64,000 bases of DNA, taken from Fuerstiella sp. (GTDB taxonomy: Bacteria; Planctomycetota; Planctomycetia; Planctomycetales; Planctomycetaceae). A program made the translations under genes and the position numbers. Where the stretch lies: the NCBI GenBank assembly GCA_022843805.1, contig JALHMY010000034.1:20700-84699 (forward strand), given 5' to 3'. The notes beneath the pieces are model-generated. The model was given only the letters and a program-made list of their open reading frames with translations, made no database searches and had not been told where the DNA came from. Below are positions 9,437 through 18,522 of the stretch, piece by piece; positions within the stretch are counted from its first letter, which is position 1; each line of letters starts with the position of its first letter.

Positions 9437-10432
9437 CTACGAACCTTCCGGTTCTTTCCAGTACCCAACAATCTGCTCATGGATGATGGCCAGAGGTCGA
9501 TCATAGATATCGGCGACTGGAATTTCCGCACCGGCAACCTGCATCTGAATTGCTCTGATGTTTCGAATCTGATGACCGGAGACGAATCGCTGTTTTCCAA
9601 AATGCACATTGCGTAATTCTTCCCATTTGAGAACTCCTTTATGAGTTCCCTGCACCATCGCGATACCGCCTGGACTGATGACGATACCTGATTGCTTCCA
9701 GTTTGGAATTCCGAACGATGCCGAGGAGTTTCTGGCGAAGCATGCCAGAAATCCGATGAACGAAACAATCAGCAGTCCAATTCCGAGCGGAAGCCAGTAG
9801 GTCAGGTCGGGACGACTGCCGCTGTGGATCATCCATGAGATTCCGACGACAACCAGTGCGGCCCACATTATTTTCATTACGCCGCTGACGTCTCGCGGAA
9901 CAATGAATTCGCGGGGGTTGAATGCCCAGACCTGTTCAGACCCAAACATGGCGACCTGTTGCGAGTAAAAGGTTTTCAGAGTGTCACTCTGCGGTGGGCC
10001 GTCGGGCAGATCGATGAGCGACAATAGCTGCGAATATAACGTTTCCGGGTCTGGCTGGATGGATTTGGGAAACACTTCCGATCCATTCTTATGAAAGATT
10101 GTGACAGAGCCGGAACGCAGTTTGCCTGACGGATCCTGACATGCACCAGCGAGCAGGAGTCCCTGAATATCGGAATAAAGAATCGTTCTGTCTGATTCTT
10201 CAAACTCAATACCAGAATCCGTCATTCTGGCATTGAGGTTTGCGGGACGGCTGAAGAGAAGTGCAAAAACGATAACTCCCGGCAACAGTGCACCCCAGGC
10301 AAATTCCGAGTTCTGCAGAACGGCGGATGCAGTGATCAGGCCTAATAGCGCAATCACCATCATGGCGAATACAAACCGACGTCCTGCCGATGCCGGACAT
10401 CGAATGACATTCTCGGGTTCTCCCTGAAACAT
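9437..10432 (-). CDS. Membrane protein of unknown function, coupled to CPBP protease
   Basis: This 331-residue protein has paired hydrophobic segments near the N-terminus (RRFVFAMMVIALLGLITASA and FAWGALLPGVIVFALLF) and a second pair near residues 187-232. The two soluble parts (ARMTDSGIEFEESDRTILYS, and ISPGGIAMVQGTHKGVLKWE) have the strand pattern of pleckstrin-like PH domains found in bacterial membrane proteins, but I could not assign a named family. The start lies two bases after the stop of the CPBP protease gene, so the two are almost certainly co-translated. It could be a partner or regulator of that protease; this is inference from spacing only. Confidence 0.65.
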   Translation of the reverse strand: MFQGEPENVIRCPASAGRRFVFAMMVIALLGLITASAVLQNSEFAWGALLPGVIVFALLFSRPANLNARMTDSGIEFEESDRTILYSDIQGLLLAGACQDPSGKLRSGSVTIFHKNGSEVFPKSIQPDPETLYSQLLSLIDLPDGPPQSDTLKTFYSQQVAMFGSEQVWAFNPREFIVPRDVSGVMKIMWAALVVVGISWMIHSGSRPDLTYWLPLGIGLLIVSFIGFLACFARNSSASFGIPNWKQSGIVISPGGIAMVQGTHKGVLKWEELRNVHFGKQRFVSGHQIRNIRAIQMQVAGAEIPVADIYDRPLAIIHEQIVGYWKEPEGS

Positions 10433-10434
10433 CG

Positions 10435-11313
10435 CTACAGATTCTCCAGAAGACAGATCACCAGAACCGCAGCATTGTGTGCAGCGTGGAACAACATTGG
10501 CAGAACGAGCGACCCGCTGCCCAGACGCAGTACTGCCAGAATCACACCCAGCAAAATCAAATAGGGAATGCCCAGAGGCTGTCCTATATGAGCCATGCCA
10601 AACATCAGCGAGGAGATCCAGACTGCGGTGAGTGTGTTAGTTGTATGCTGAAACACACCATCCAGGACAACTCGGCGAAAAAAAATCTCTTCAAACACCG
10701 CGGGAAAGACGGTCATCAGGACGAAGAGCCAGACGATGTGGACTGGTTCAACAAACGGCAGATCGACTACGGGAATTCCCAGCATCTGCCTGACGCCTTC
10801 CATATATCCGAAGTTAATGACCACAAACAGGGGCAGAAGAACAACGGCAGCAACCCAGGTCCGCAGGATATTTTGCGAAGATGTGCGTATTTCATCGACT
10901 CGGCAGTTTCGCCAGGCCAGGGCGGCGACAACCGAATAGCCGATGACTGCAACCGAATCTGCGATCAGCAGATCCTGTGGATCCTGCAATAAAGACTGCA
11001 CCAGCCCACTGATGACGGAAATCGTCAACATCATTCCAAACGACAGGAAGAGCTGAGGGAAATATCGGGCTTCCGCGTAGCGATCATCTGAAGACTGCCG
11101 ACTAAGAATGACGCTGTTCTGCAGTCTTGCGCTGCAGCGAGGACAATGCTCAATGTCCTCGCCGACATTCATCGTGCACCGCCAGCACACCACGGAGCTT
11201 GTCGTTTCTGTAACAGAATCGCTGGTGCTGGTCGGAACATCTGCCACACCCTGCGATTCAATTTCCAAAAAACGCTCTGCAAGTGCTTCCGGAAAAGATG
11301 TGTGTCGGTTCAT
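10435..11313 (-). CDS. CPBP family intramembrane metalloprotease with N-terminal zinc ribbon
   Basis: The 292-residue product from the ATG at 11313 has a zinc ribbon at its N-terminus (C43-x2-C46, C57-x2-C60 in VCWRCTMNV and EHCPRCSARL) followed by a polytopic membrane domain. The CPBP/Abi catalytic motifs are all present: FPAVFEEIFFRRVVLDGVF (EExxxR), SSLMFGMAHI (FxxxH) and PMLFHAAHNAAVL (HxxxN). It is therefore expected to be an active glutamic-type/CAAX-like intramembrane protease. The substrate is not known. The upstream part of the open frame (to 11571) runs into a repeat hairpin and is unlikely to be translated. The next gene (9437-10432) begins two bases after its stop. Confidence 0.85.
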   Translation of the reverse strand: MNRHTSFPEALAERFLEIESQGVADVPTSTSDSVTETTSSVVCWRCTMNVGEDIEHCPRCSARLQNSVILSRQSSDDRYAEARYFPQLFLSFGMMLTISVISGLVQSLLQDPQDLLIADSVAVIGYSVVAALAWRNCRVDEIRTSSQNILRTWVAAVVLLPLFVVINFGYMEGVRQMLGIPVVDLPFVEPVHIVWLFVLMTVFPAVFEEIFFRRVVLDGVFQHTTNTLTAVWISSLMFGMAHIGQPLGIPYLILLGVILAVLRLGSGSLVLPMLFHAAHNAAVLVICLLENL

Positions 11314-11530
11314 ATGCCGGAAGCCCGCGTAAGCCTTGGTCAGGAGCAGCAGAATTCTTCGAGAGTCGTGGCTTTGGCAGCGTTTTACCCAGTAACGCAC
11401 GTGACCTTCATCCGAAGCCGGAGGCGACAACAGGATGCCAGCGAAATCGATAACCTGACAGCGCGCTGCGGAGTGAAGAACTGACAGCCTTCGAACTAAG
11501 GACCTGGAAAACAATAAGTTACCGCCATAG

Positions 11531-11578
11531 TCGCCTTTCGCTCCGCGAAAGAGCACTCTTTTGCGGAGCAAAAGGCGA
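11531..11578. repeat. Near-perfect 23-bp-arm REP-like hairpin
   Basis: The left arm (11531-11553) and right arm (11556-11578) form a 23-bp stem with a two-base loop. The arms differ from perfect complementarity at only two positions. Each arm is itself a smaller palindrome (CTTTCGCTCCGCGAAAG on the left, its CTTTTG...CAAAAG variant on the right), so each change inside an arm keeps that arm's own stem. It lies just past the stop of the 11599-12120 gene and may also act as its terminator. Confidence 0.7.
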
Positions 11579-11598
11579 CATTTATTGTCTGACAGCGC

Positions 11599-12120
11599 CT
11601 AAAGGCCTCTGTCAAACGTGTTTCCAGGCAATGATGCAAGTTCCATGTCTCGCTCTTTCTGATAGGCAAAGGCTGCCTGAACGGACTTGACGAGCGTCAC
11701 TATAATAATAATCTTGATGACAGCTCCCCTGGCCAGCGTTTCCGGGCTGATCAGCCCATAAATCGCTGCGGACGCGATATACAGCACAAGACCCGTGATC
11801 ACGATTGGAACGGGGGCTGCGTAGATAAAAATTCCCAGTGCGATGAAAACAGCACCCAGCGCAGTGGCAGATCCGTAAATCAGCCGGACCGTATCCAGAG
11901 CCTGCTGACGCGCCTTCTTCAGTTCATCCTGATCCACAACCATGCCAGGCCCCATCGCAGCAATTTCTGAATTGATGGCTTCGTCGATTTCCTTTTCAGA
12001 TTGAAACAGGAGGAACCCATTCATCAGCAGAGTCAGCAAACCAATGATAATGAATGTGATTCGTGCACCTTTAAGCTGATTCTGTCTGGCCGATTGAGAC
12101 AGGCTGCCGAGTTCAGACAT
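11599..12120 (-). CDS. Membrane protein of unknown function
   Basis: The 173-residue product starts MSELGSLSQSARQNQLKGAR and has one hydrophobic helix early (ITFIIIGLLTLLMNGFLLF), a charged helical stretch (SEKEIDEAINSEIAAMGPGM and KKARQQALDTVRLIYGSATA), then three more membrane helices (ALGAVFIALGIFIYAA, VPIVITGLVLYIASAAIYGL, AVIKIIIIVTLVKSVQAAF). No family is recognised. A start ten codons upstream (12150) is open but adds only MALPLSKVSI. It lies alone, and the REP hairpin at 11531-11578 follows its stop. Confidence 0.65.
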   Translation of the reverse strand: MSELGSLSQSARQNQLKGARITFIIIGLLTLLMNGFLLFQSEKEIDEAINSEIAAMGPGMVVDQDELKKARQQALDTVRLIYGSATALGAVFIALGIFIYAAPVPIVITGLVLYIASAAIYGLISPETLARGAVIKIIIIVTLVKSVQAAFAYQKERDMELASLPGNTFDRGL

Positions 12121-12376
12121 TATGGAGACCTTCGAGAGAGGCAATGCCATATTGAAAACGTCACGGTTGGATAATAATGAAGCTGCAGCAAACGTCCAAT
12201 CAGTCTCAGCGCATTAACGAACGGCACTGATTAACAATTAGTGCCGCGGTCGCTGATGAAGTTAACTTGCAACGCTTGCTGCAGGCCATAAATCCGTGTG
12301 TTATCAAAACCGGATGCTGCTTCGCTGCCAATCATCGCAGAAGGAGGGGGCTTACTTAATCAGTCGTCGGTCAGGT

Positions 12377-12958
12377 TTATGATCGCCGGAACCGGGATTT
12401 GCTCATTACCAAAGCAGCAAGCAGAGTCGACATTGCAATCATTGAGGAAGGTTCTGGGACGGCCGTCGCTGTGAAATAGGTTGCCCGAAAGCTGATCGTT
12501 GAAAAATCAATGTCCCGGTCAAAAGGAACAAACAGGAAAAATTGGTCATGCGGATCGAGGGTGCGGCCAGGATCCGGCGGAGTGAACAGAACCGACGTCG
12601 CCGTCGGGGACTGGCTGGTCCAAAGATCACTCACGGTGAAGGGCGACACATTCATAGTTGGATTGCTGATGGGATGGGAAAACTGCGTTCCCGCCGGCAA
12701 ATTGAAAAACTCAACTTGAATCGCGAGAACGGACACGTCGCCCAGATACTCCAAAATTCCCTGGGCTCGCCCGGGAATTCCCCAATTTGCAACGTTCTGA
12801 AACGCGGTGGCGGAGTTTTGAAAACGCCATGCGTGTCCGAATGGATCCGTCCCTGTCTCTCCTGAACCCGTCCAGACAACGTGTGCGGCTGCCTCATACG
12901 AGTTGCTGACGACAACTAAAATTGCAAACAAGATGCTGGTAAAGCGTACACTCTGCAT
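12377..12958 (-). CDS. PEP-CTERM sorting domain protein
   Basis: The 193-residue protein has an N-terminal signal peptide (MQSVRFTSILFAILVVVSNS with cleavage near AAA) and a C-terminal PEP-CTERM anchor: VPEPSSMIAMSTLLAALVMS followed by the basic end KSRFRRS. Such proteins are exported and processed by exosortase, often to be released into the extracellular matrix. The middle (about residues 25-160) is beta-rich and has no named domain. No exosortase gene is in this window. A second PEP-CTERM protein is at 26222-26983. Confidence 0.85.
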   Translation of the reverse strand: MQSVRFTSILFAILVVVSNSYEAAAHVVWTGSGETGTDPFGHAWRFQNSATAFQNVANWGIPGRAQGILEYLGDVSVLAIQVEFFNLPAGTQFSHPISNPTMNVSPFTVSDLWTSQSPTATSVLFTPPDPGRTLDPHDQFFLFVPFDRDIDFSTISFRATYFTATAVPEPSSMIAMSTLLAALVMSKSRFRRS

Positions 12959-13281
12959 GGGATGCTGCCTCTCTTAGGGTGGAATGAAGGCAGAAGTTTA
13001 AATCTGAATTTCAGGAAATGTCAAACGAAATCTGCTGCACTCGGGAAACAGTTCCGATGCAGCAGGCTGGCGTCACCGCTCAGTGAGGAGACGATCTCCA
13101 CTGGTCCCGATCAGCACCCCGGTGTGCGAATTCGCGCGTTTGACTGTGTGCTGTTTGTCGCGCTGGCCGGAAATCTTCAGTCTGGGAACGATGGCACGAC
13201 ATCTGCGTTCAGGCGATGTTTGCAGAAGCGGTTGCTGTCCCTTGAACCTGGTTTGATGAGGTCCGCAGAGGTCTGTCACAA
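12959..13281. other. Leader region of the redox operon
   Basis: This 323-base gap separates the divergent PEP-CTERM gene from the GltD-like gene. A 107-codon plus-strand frame spans it but has no ribosome site, no domain and an atypical composition. The stretch should hold the operon promoter. AGAGGT at 13267-13272 is the ribosome site of the next gene. No riboswitch-like structure was recognised. Confidence 0.35.
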
Positions 13282-14964
13282 ATGAGTGGTCCGTTCGACG
13301 ATCTGACTCGACTACCCGTCGCCGGGCGTCAGCACGAAACTGGCCCGGTGCGGTCTCATCGTCCTCAGTATGTCAGCCTTCTCCCTCCCTGTAACAATGC
13401 CTGTCCTGCGGGTGAAAATATTCAGGCATGGCTGGCTCATGTGCAGGCTGGCCGATTTGAGCAGGCGTGGCAGGTCATCATGCAGACCAATCCTCTGCCC
13501 GCTGTTCACGGACGAGTTTGTTATCACCCGTGTGAGAGTCAATGTAACCGCACTCATCTGGACGGTTCAGTCAGCATCCACGCCGTCGAACGTTTTCTCG
13601 GCGATCTGGCGATTCGCAATGACTGGATGCCGGAAATTCCAGACATGACTGGTGGTCGGCGAGTGCTGGTCATTGGAGCGGGCCCCAGCGGGCTTTCTGC
13701 TGCCTATCATCTGAAGCGTCAGGGGCACGAAGTAGAAATTCGGGATGCTGGTCCGGTGGCTGGGGGAATGATGAATTTTGGCATTCCTGCCTACCGGCTG
13801 CCACGCGATATTCTTCGCGCCGAGATTCGGCGGATTGAGCGACTGGGGGTCCGTATCACATTAAACCACAGGGTGTCGGATCTGCAGGCTGAAAAAGTAT
13901 CGGGCCAGTTCGATGCCGTCTTTGTGGCTGTTGGCGCCCATTTGTCCCGACGGGTCGGCATCCCGGCCCGTGATGCCGGCCGGATTCTGGATGCGGTCAG
14001 TTTCCTGCGAGATGTTGCTCAGGGTGATCCACCGAAACTGGGACGTCGGGTTGCCATTTACGGCGGCGGAAACACGGCCATGGACGCTGCCCGGGTGGCT
14101 CTGCGGCTGGGCCATGAGCCTCTGATCGTATATCGCCGCGATCGTGCTCACATGCCAGCTCATGATTTTGAAGCTGATGAAGTGCTGGAGGAAGGAATTC
14201 AGATTCACTGGCTGCGTTCGATCAATTCCATCGAAGGCGCCAGCATGAAAATCGAACTGATGGAGCTCGATGCGGACGGTCGTGCTCACGGGACTGGTCG
14301 TTATGAAACTCTGCAGGCTGACGACCTGATCCTCGCTCTGGGGCAGGATTCCGATTCGGCATTTCTGAAGCAGATTGAAGGCATTCAGTTTCAGGAGGAT
14401 GGGACCGTGATTGTGTCGGAGCACATGATGACGGGACATGCCGGCATTTTTTCCGGTGGTGATATGGTGCCCTCCGAGCGTACCGTGACCACAGCTGTCG
14501 GACATGGTCGCAAAGCCGCTCAGAACATTGATGCGTGGCTCCGCGGAACGACTCCTGCATCGCCGAAGAAGCCGCAACTGGCTTCGTTTGAAAAGCTCCG
14601 ACTCTGGTACTTTACCACCGCGGAACAAAGACCTCAGCCACGGCGTGAGACCGGGGAGCGAATTGGCGGCTTTGAGGAAGTCGTGAAAGGCCTGAATGAA
14701 TCGCAGTCACAGTTTGAAGCAAAGCGATGTTTTTCCTGCGGGAACTGTTTTCATTGTGACGGATGTCTGGCTGCCTGTCCTGAAGATGCAATTCTGAGAG
14801 ATCCCGCAGGTTCGGGGTATCAGATTCAGTTTGATCGCTGTACTGGCTGTCGAATCTGCGTTGACCAGTGTCCATGCCATGCGATGGAGATGACAGCGGA
14901 GCCGACATCCGGTCCTGCGGCTCCTGACAGCAGTACTCGTACCGGATCTGAGGGAAGCAGATGA
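13282..14964 (+). CDS. GltD-like NAD(P)H-dependent flavoprotein with two C-terminal 4Fe-4S clusters
   Basis: The 560-residue protein belongs to the glutamate synthase small subunit (GltD)/NfnB-like family. The N-terminal Cys-rich region (CNNACPAGENIQAW and CYHPCESQCNR) would bind Fe-S clusters. The FAD Rossmann motif VLVIGAGPSGLSAA starts near residue 128, the NAD(P) motif VAIYGGGNTAMDAA near 258, and GIFSGGDMVPSERTVTTAVG closes the FAD site. A bacterial ferredoxin domain is fused at the C-terminus (CFSCGNCFHCDGCLAACP near 483, CTGCRICVDQCPCHAME near 520). It overlaps the start of the PFOR gene by four bases (ATGA). I infer that it moves electrons between NAD(P)H and the ferredoxin used by the PFOR, rather than serving glutamate synthase, since no gltB is near. 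Confidence 0.88.
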   Translation: MSGPFDDLTRLPVAGRQHETGPVRSHRPQYVSLLPPCNNACPAGENIQAWLAHVQAGRFEQAWQVIMQTNPLPAVHGRVCYHPCESQCNRTHLDGSVSIHAVERFLGDLAIRNDWMPEIPDMTGGRRVLVIGAGPSGLSAAYHLKRQGHEVEIRDAGPVAGGMMNFGIPAYRLPRDILRAEIRRIERLGVRITLNHRVSDLQAEKVSGQFDAVFVAVGAHLSRRVGIPARDAGRILDAVSFLRDVAQGDPPKLGRRVAIYGGGNTAMDAARVALRLGHEPLIVYRRDRAHMPAHDFEADEVLEEGIQIHWLRSINSIEGASMKIELMELDADGRAHGTGRYETLQADDLILALGQDSDSAFLKQIEGIQFQEDGTVIVSEHMMTGHAGIFSGGDMVPSERTVTTAVGHGRKAAQNIDAWLRGTTPASPKKPQLASFEKLRLWYFTTAEQRPQPRRETGERIGGFEEVVKGLNESQSQFEAKRCFSCGNCFHCDGCLAACPEDAILRDPAGSGYQIQFDRCTGCRICVDQCPCHAMEMTAEPTSGPAAPDSSTRTGSEGSR

Positions 14965-17900
14965 CAGATTTGCGACATGCCATCCGGGATGGAAATGAAG
15001 CCTGTGCTGATGTGGCTTATCGGCTGAATGAAGTCTGTGCGATTTACCCTATTACGCCATCATCCGGGATGGCGGAGCTCGCTGATCAGTGGTCCAGTGA
15101 GGGTCGGTGCAACATCTGGGGAGGTGTGCCGGACGTCATTGAAATGCAAAGCGAGGCGGGGGCGGCGGGCACGGTTCACGGTGCACTGCAGGGAGGTGCA
15201 CTGGCCACAACCTTCACAGCCTCGCAGGGCCTGTTGCTGATGATACCGAATATGTACCGAATCGCCGGTGAGCTGACATCGGCCGTCTTTCATGTGGCTG
15301 CCAGGTCGCTGGCCACTCATGCTCTGTCCATCTTTGGTGATCATCAGGATGTGATGGCTGCCCGATCCACTGGCTTTGCCTTTCTGTCATCCGGCTCGGT
15401 CCAGGAAGCGCACGACATGGCGCTGATTGCGCAGTCGGCTACACTGAAGTCGCGGGTTCCCTTTGTGCACTTCTTTGACGGATTCCGCACTTCTCATGAA
15501 TATAACCGAATTCAGCTGCTGTCCGATGATGACCTGCGGGCTCTGATCGATGACCGGCACATGATTGCTCATCGACAGCGAGCATTGAATCCGGACCGGC
15601 CGTTTGTACGCGGTACTGCTCAAAACCCGGACGTCTGTTTTCAGTCGCGTGAAGCTGTGAATCGCTTCTATGCGGCTGTCCCATCGATTGTTCAAAGCAC
15701 GATGGACCAGTTTGCTGAACTGACGGGACGACATTATCGGCTGTTCGACTATTTTGGTGCTGCCGATGCTGAACGGGTCCTGATTCTGATGGGATCCGGG
15801 TGTGAGGCGGTGCGAGAGACGGTCGAGTATATGGTCCGAAACGGAGAACCGGTTGGGGCGGTACAGGTTCGATTATTTCGACCGTTCTCCGCAGAACATT
15901 TGCTTGCTTCGCTGCCTCCTTCTGTCCGCAGTATCGCTGTGCTCGATCGTACCAAAGAGCCTGGTGCGGGGGGCGAACCGCTTTACAAAGACGTCGTGAC
16001 GGCTCTGGCTGAAGCTTCCATGCGCAGCGGCGTGTCCATTCCTGGAGGAGTTGTTTCGCTGCCGCGGGTAACCGGCGGAAGGTACGGACTGTCATCAAAG
16101 GAATTCACACCGGCGATGATCAGGGCCGTGTTTGACGAGCTTCAAAAACCACAGCCGAAGAACTCCTTCACCGTGGGTATTCATGACGACGTGACGCACT
16201 CCAGCCTGCCCGTTAGCCCGGATTTTCAGATCGAATCGGATGACGTATTTCGCGCCGTTTTTTATGGGCTGGGTGCCGACGGAACGGTTGGAGCCAATCG
16301 AAATACGATCAAAATCATTGGCGAAGATGCCGGGCTGCATGCACAGGCCTATTTTGTTTACGACTCAAAAAAATCAGGTTCTCGAACTGTCAGCCATCTT
16401 CGGTTCGGAGAAAAGCCGATTCGTTCCACTTATCTGATTTCATCGGCTCAGTTTGTCGGATGTCATCAGTTTGGCTTTATTGACACGATCGACGTGCTCA
16501 GCATTGCTGCTCAGGGGGCCGTATTCCTGCTGAACAGTCCACACTCAGCTGACCAGGTCTGGGATGAGCTGCCTCTGGAAGTACAGCAGCAGATCATCGA
16601 CAGGCAATTGCAGTTTTATACGATCGATGCCAGTCGAGTTGCCCGGGAAACCGGTTTGACGAACCGCACCAACACGGTCATGCAGACCTGCTTTTTTGCC
16701 ATCTCGGGAGTTCTTCCGCAGGATGAGGCGATCCGCCGAATCAAATATTCGATCCGGCAGACCTATGCGAAGAAGGGCGAACAAACTGTGATGCAGAACT
16801 TCGCCGCCGTGGATGCGACCATTCGAAATCTGCATCGCGTTACAGTTCCCGGAAAGGTCACCGCAACGAAGCGTCGCCGCCCGGTTGTTCCCGCCGAGGC
16901 ACCCGAGTTTGTGCGAAAGGTAACCGGTGCCATGATTGCGGGCACCGGTGATCTCCTGCCGGTGAGCTCGTTTCCGGTGGACGGCACTTTTCCCAGCGGC
17001 ACTTCCCGATGGGAGAAACGCAGCATCTCGGCGTTTGTTCCGCTTTGGGATCCCGAGCTTTGCATTCAGTGCGGAAACTGCGGGTTCATTTGTCCGCACG
17101 GAGTGATTCGTTCTCGGCTGTATCATCAGGAGAAGCTGGATGACGCACCGTCCGGATTTCTTTCAGCCCCTGTCGATGCTCGCGGGTTTCCTGAAACTCG
17201 ATATACGCTTCAGGTGTATGCGGATGACTGCACGGGATGTGCGTTGTGCGAGGAGGTCTGTCCGGTTACGGGTCTGGAGGAGACTCGACGGCGAGCCATC
17301 AATATGGTGCCGAAGGAGCAGATTCTGGAATCCACTCGTCGCAACACTGAGTTTTTTGAAACGCTGCCGCTGACACCCCGGGGACAGGTGGATTTCTCCA
17401 GCGTCCGGGGCACGCAGTTTCTGGAGCCACTGTTTGAGTTTTCCGGAGCATGTGCGGGATGTGGTGAGACGCCTTATCTGAAGGCGATTTCTCAGTTGTT
17501 CGGTGATCGGCTGATGGTGGCCAATGCGACTGGCTGTTCATCAATCTTTGGTGGAAATCTTCCCACAACGCCATGGAGCGTGAACAGTGAGGGCCGGGGA
17601 CCGGCATGGTCGAATTCGCTGTTCGAGGACAATGCGGAGTTCGGTCTGGGGATGCGAATTGCGGCCGATCGGCACCTTGCAGAAGCTCGGCGACTCGTTC
17701 TTCAGCTGCGTGCTCTGCTGGGTGATGAGCTTGTGGAAGGCCTCGTCAGTGCCGATCAGAGGACTGAAGCCGATATTCGCAGGCAGCGATTGCGAGTCTC
17801 CGAAATGCGACAGCGAATCGCCCGTGAAGATCATCCTGCCGCTCGACTGCTGCTGTCCATCGCCGACCATCTGGTGCGGCGGAGTGTGTGGCTGGTCGGG

Positions 17901-18521
17901 GGCGACGGCTGGGCTTATGACATCGGATCGGCGGGAGTGGATCATGTTCTGGCCAGTGGACGTAACGTCAATTTGCTGGTACTGGATACAGAAGTCTATT
18001 CCAACACAGGAGGTCAGGCATCAAAGGCCACACCTCGGGGAGCCGTTGCCAAATTTGCGGCTGCTGGTAAACAGGCAGAAAAGAAGGACCTGGCACTTCA
18101 GGCTGTCTCTTATGGATCAGTTTACGTTGCGCGGGTTGCGATTGGGGCGAATCCACAGCAGACGCTCGATGCTCTGAGGGAAGCAGAGGCGTATGACGGA
18201 CCATCCCTGGTGATCGCCTATAGTCATTGTATTGCTCATGGGATCAATATGCTGCACGCGCTTGACCAGCAAAGTCGAGCGGTCCACAGTGGGTACTGGC
18301 CGCTGATGCGATTTCATCCCGAAGCAAAAGCTCGCGGTGAGCATCCCTTTATTCTCGATTCCGTGCGTCCCGAACTTGCTCTGGAACAGTTTACTTCTCA
18401 GGAACTGCGTTTCCGGCTGCTGCAGCAGGCAAACCCGGACAATTCGGAGCGGATCATGCAGGAAGCCCAGCAGGCGGTGAGCCGGCGCTGGAAAATGTAC
18501 GAAGATCTGGCAGGACTCTGA
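14961..18521 (+). CDS. nifJ: Pyruvate:ferredoxin (flavodoxin) oxidoreductase
   Basis: The 1186-residue length and domain order match single-chain PFOR. The N-terminal domain has YPITPSSGMAE and EAGAAGTVHGALQGGALATT; domain II follows at about 250-380; the gamma domain (GLGADGTVGANRNTIKIIG) lies near 430-600. Two 4Fe-4S clusters are bound by CIQCGNCGFICPHG (near 701) and CTGCALCEEVCP (near 756). The proximal-cluster Cys are in CAGCGETPYLK, and the thiamine diphosphate domain has GGDGWAYDIGSAGVDHV (near 979) and YSNTGGQASKATPRG. It oxidises pyruvate and CoA to acetyl-CoA and CO2, reducing ferredoxin or flavodoxin. It overlaps the GltD-like gene and is followed one base later by a DHOD-like gene. 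No key motif is missing. Confidence 0.95.
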   Translation: MTDLRHAIRDGNEACADVAYRLNEVCAIYPITPSSGMAELADQWSSEGRCNIWGGVPDVIEMQSEAGAAGTVHGALQGGALATTFTASQGLLLMIPNMYRIAGELTSAVFHVAARSLATHALSIFGDHQDVMAARSTGFAFLSSGSVQEAHDMALIAQSATLKSRVPFVHFFDGFRTSHEYNRIQLLSDDDLRALIDDRHMIAHRQRALNPDRPFVRGTAQNPDVCFQSREAVNRFYAAVPSIVQSTMDQFAELTGRHYRLFDYFGAADAERVLILMGSGCEAVRETVEYMVRNGEPVGAVQVRLFRPFSAEHLLASLPPSVRSIAVLDRTKEPGAGGEPLYKDVVTALAEASMRSGVSIPGGVVSLPRVTGGRYGLSSKEFTPAMIRAVFDELQKPQPKNSFTVGIHDDVTHSSLPVSPDFQIESDDVFRAVFYGLGADGTVGANRNTIKIIGEDAGLHAQAYFVYDSKKSGSRTVSHLRFGEKPIRSTYLISSAQFVGCHQFGFIDTIDVLSIAAQGAVFLLNSPHSADQVWDELPLEVQQQIIDRQLQFYTIDASRVARETGLTNRTNTVMQTCFFAISGVLPQDEAIRRIKYSIRQTYAKKGEQTVMQNFAAVDATIRNLHRVTVPGKVTATKRRRPVVPAEAPEFVRKVTGAMIAGTGDLLPVSSFPVDGTFPSGTSRWEKRSISAFVPLWDPELCIQCGNCGFICPHGVIRSRLYHQEKLDDAPSGFLSAPVDARGFPETRYTLQVYADDCTGCALCEEVCPVTGLEETRRRAINMVPKEQILESTRRNTEFFETLPLTPRGQVDFSSVRGTQFLEPLFEFSGACAGCGETPYLKAISQLFGDRLMVANATGCSSIFGGNLPTTPWSVNSEGRGPAWSNSLFEDNAEFGLGMRIAADRHLAEARRLVLQLRALLGDELVEGLVSADQRTEADIRRQRLRVSEMRQRIAREDHPAARLLLSIADHLVRRSVWLVGGDGWAYDIGSAGVDHVLASGRNVNLLVLDTEVYSNTGGQASKATPRGAVAKFAAAGKQAEKKDLALQAVSYGSVYVARVAIGANPQQTLDALREAEAYDGPSLVIAYSHCIAHGINMLHALDQQSRAVHSGYWPLMRFHPEAKARGEHPFILDSVRPELALEQFTSQELRFRLLQQANPDNSERIMQEAQQAVSRRWKMYEDLAGL

Positions 18522-18522
18522 T

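Noticed and set aside
13861..14628. 255-codon minus-strand frame, and similar frames at 15439-16098 and 16545-17126
   Set aside because: Antisense to the GltD-like and PFOR genes, whose motifs are continuous; no independent evidence for the shadows.
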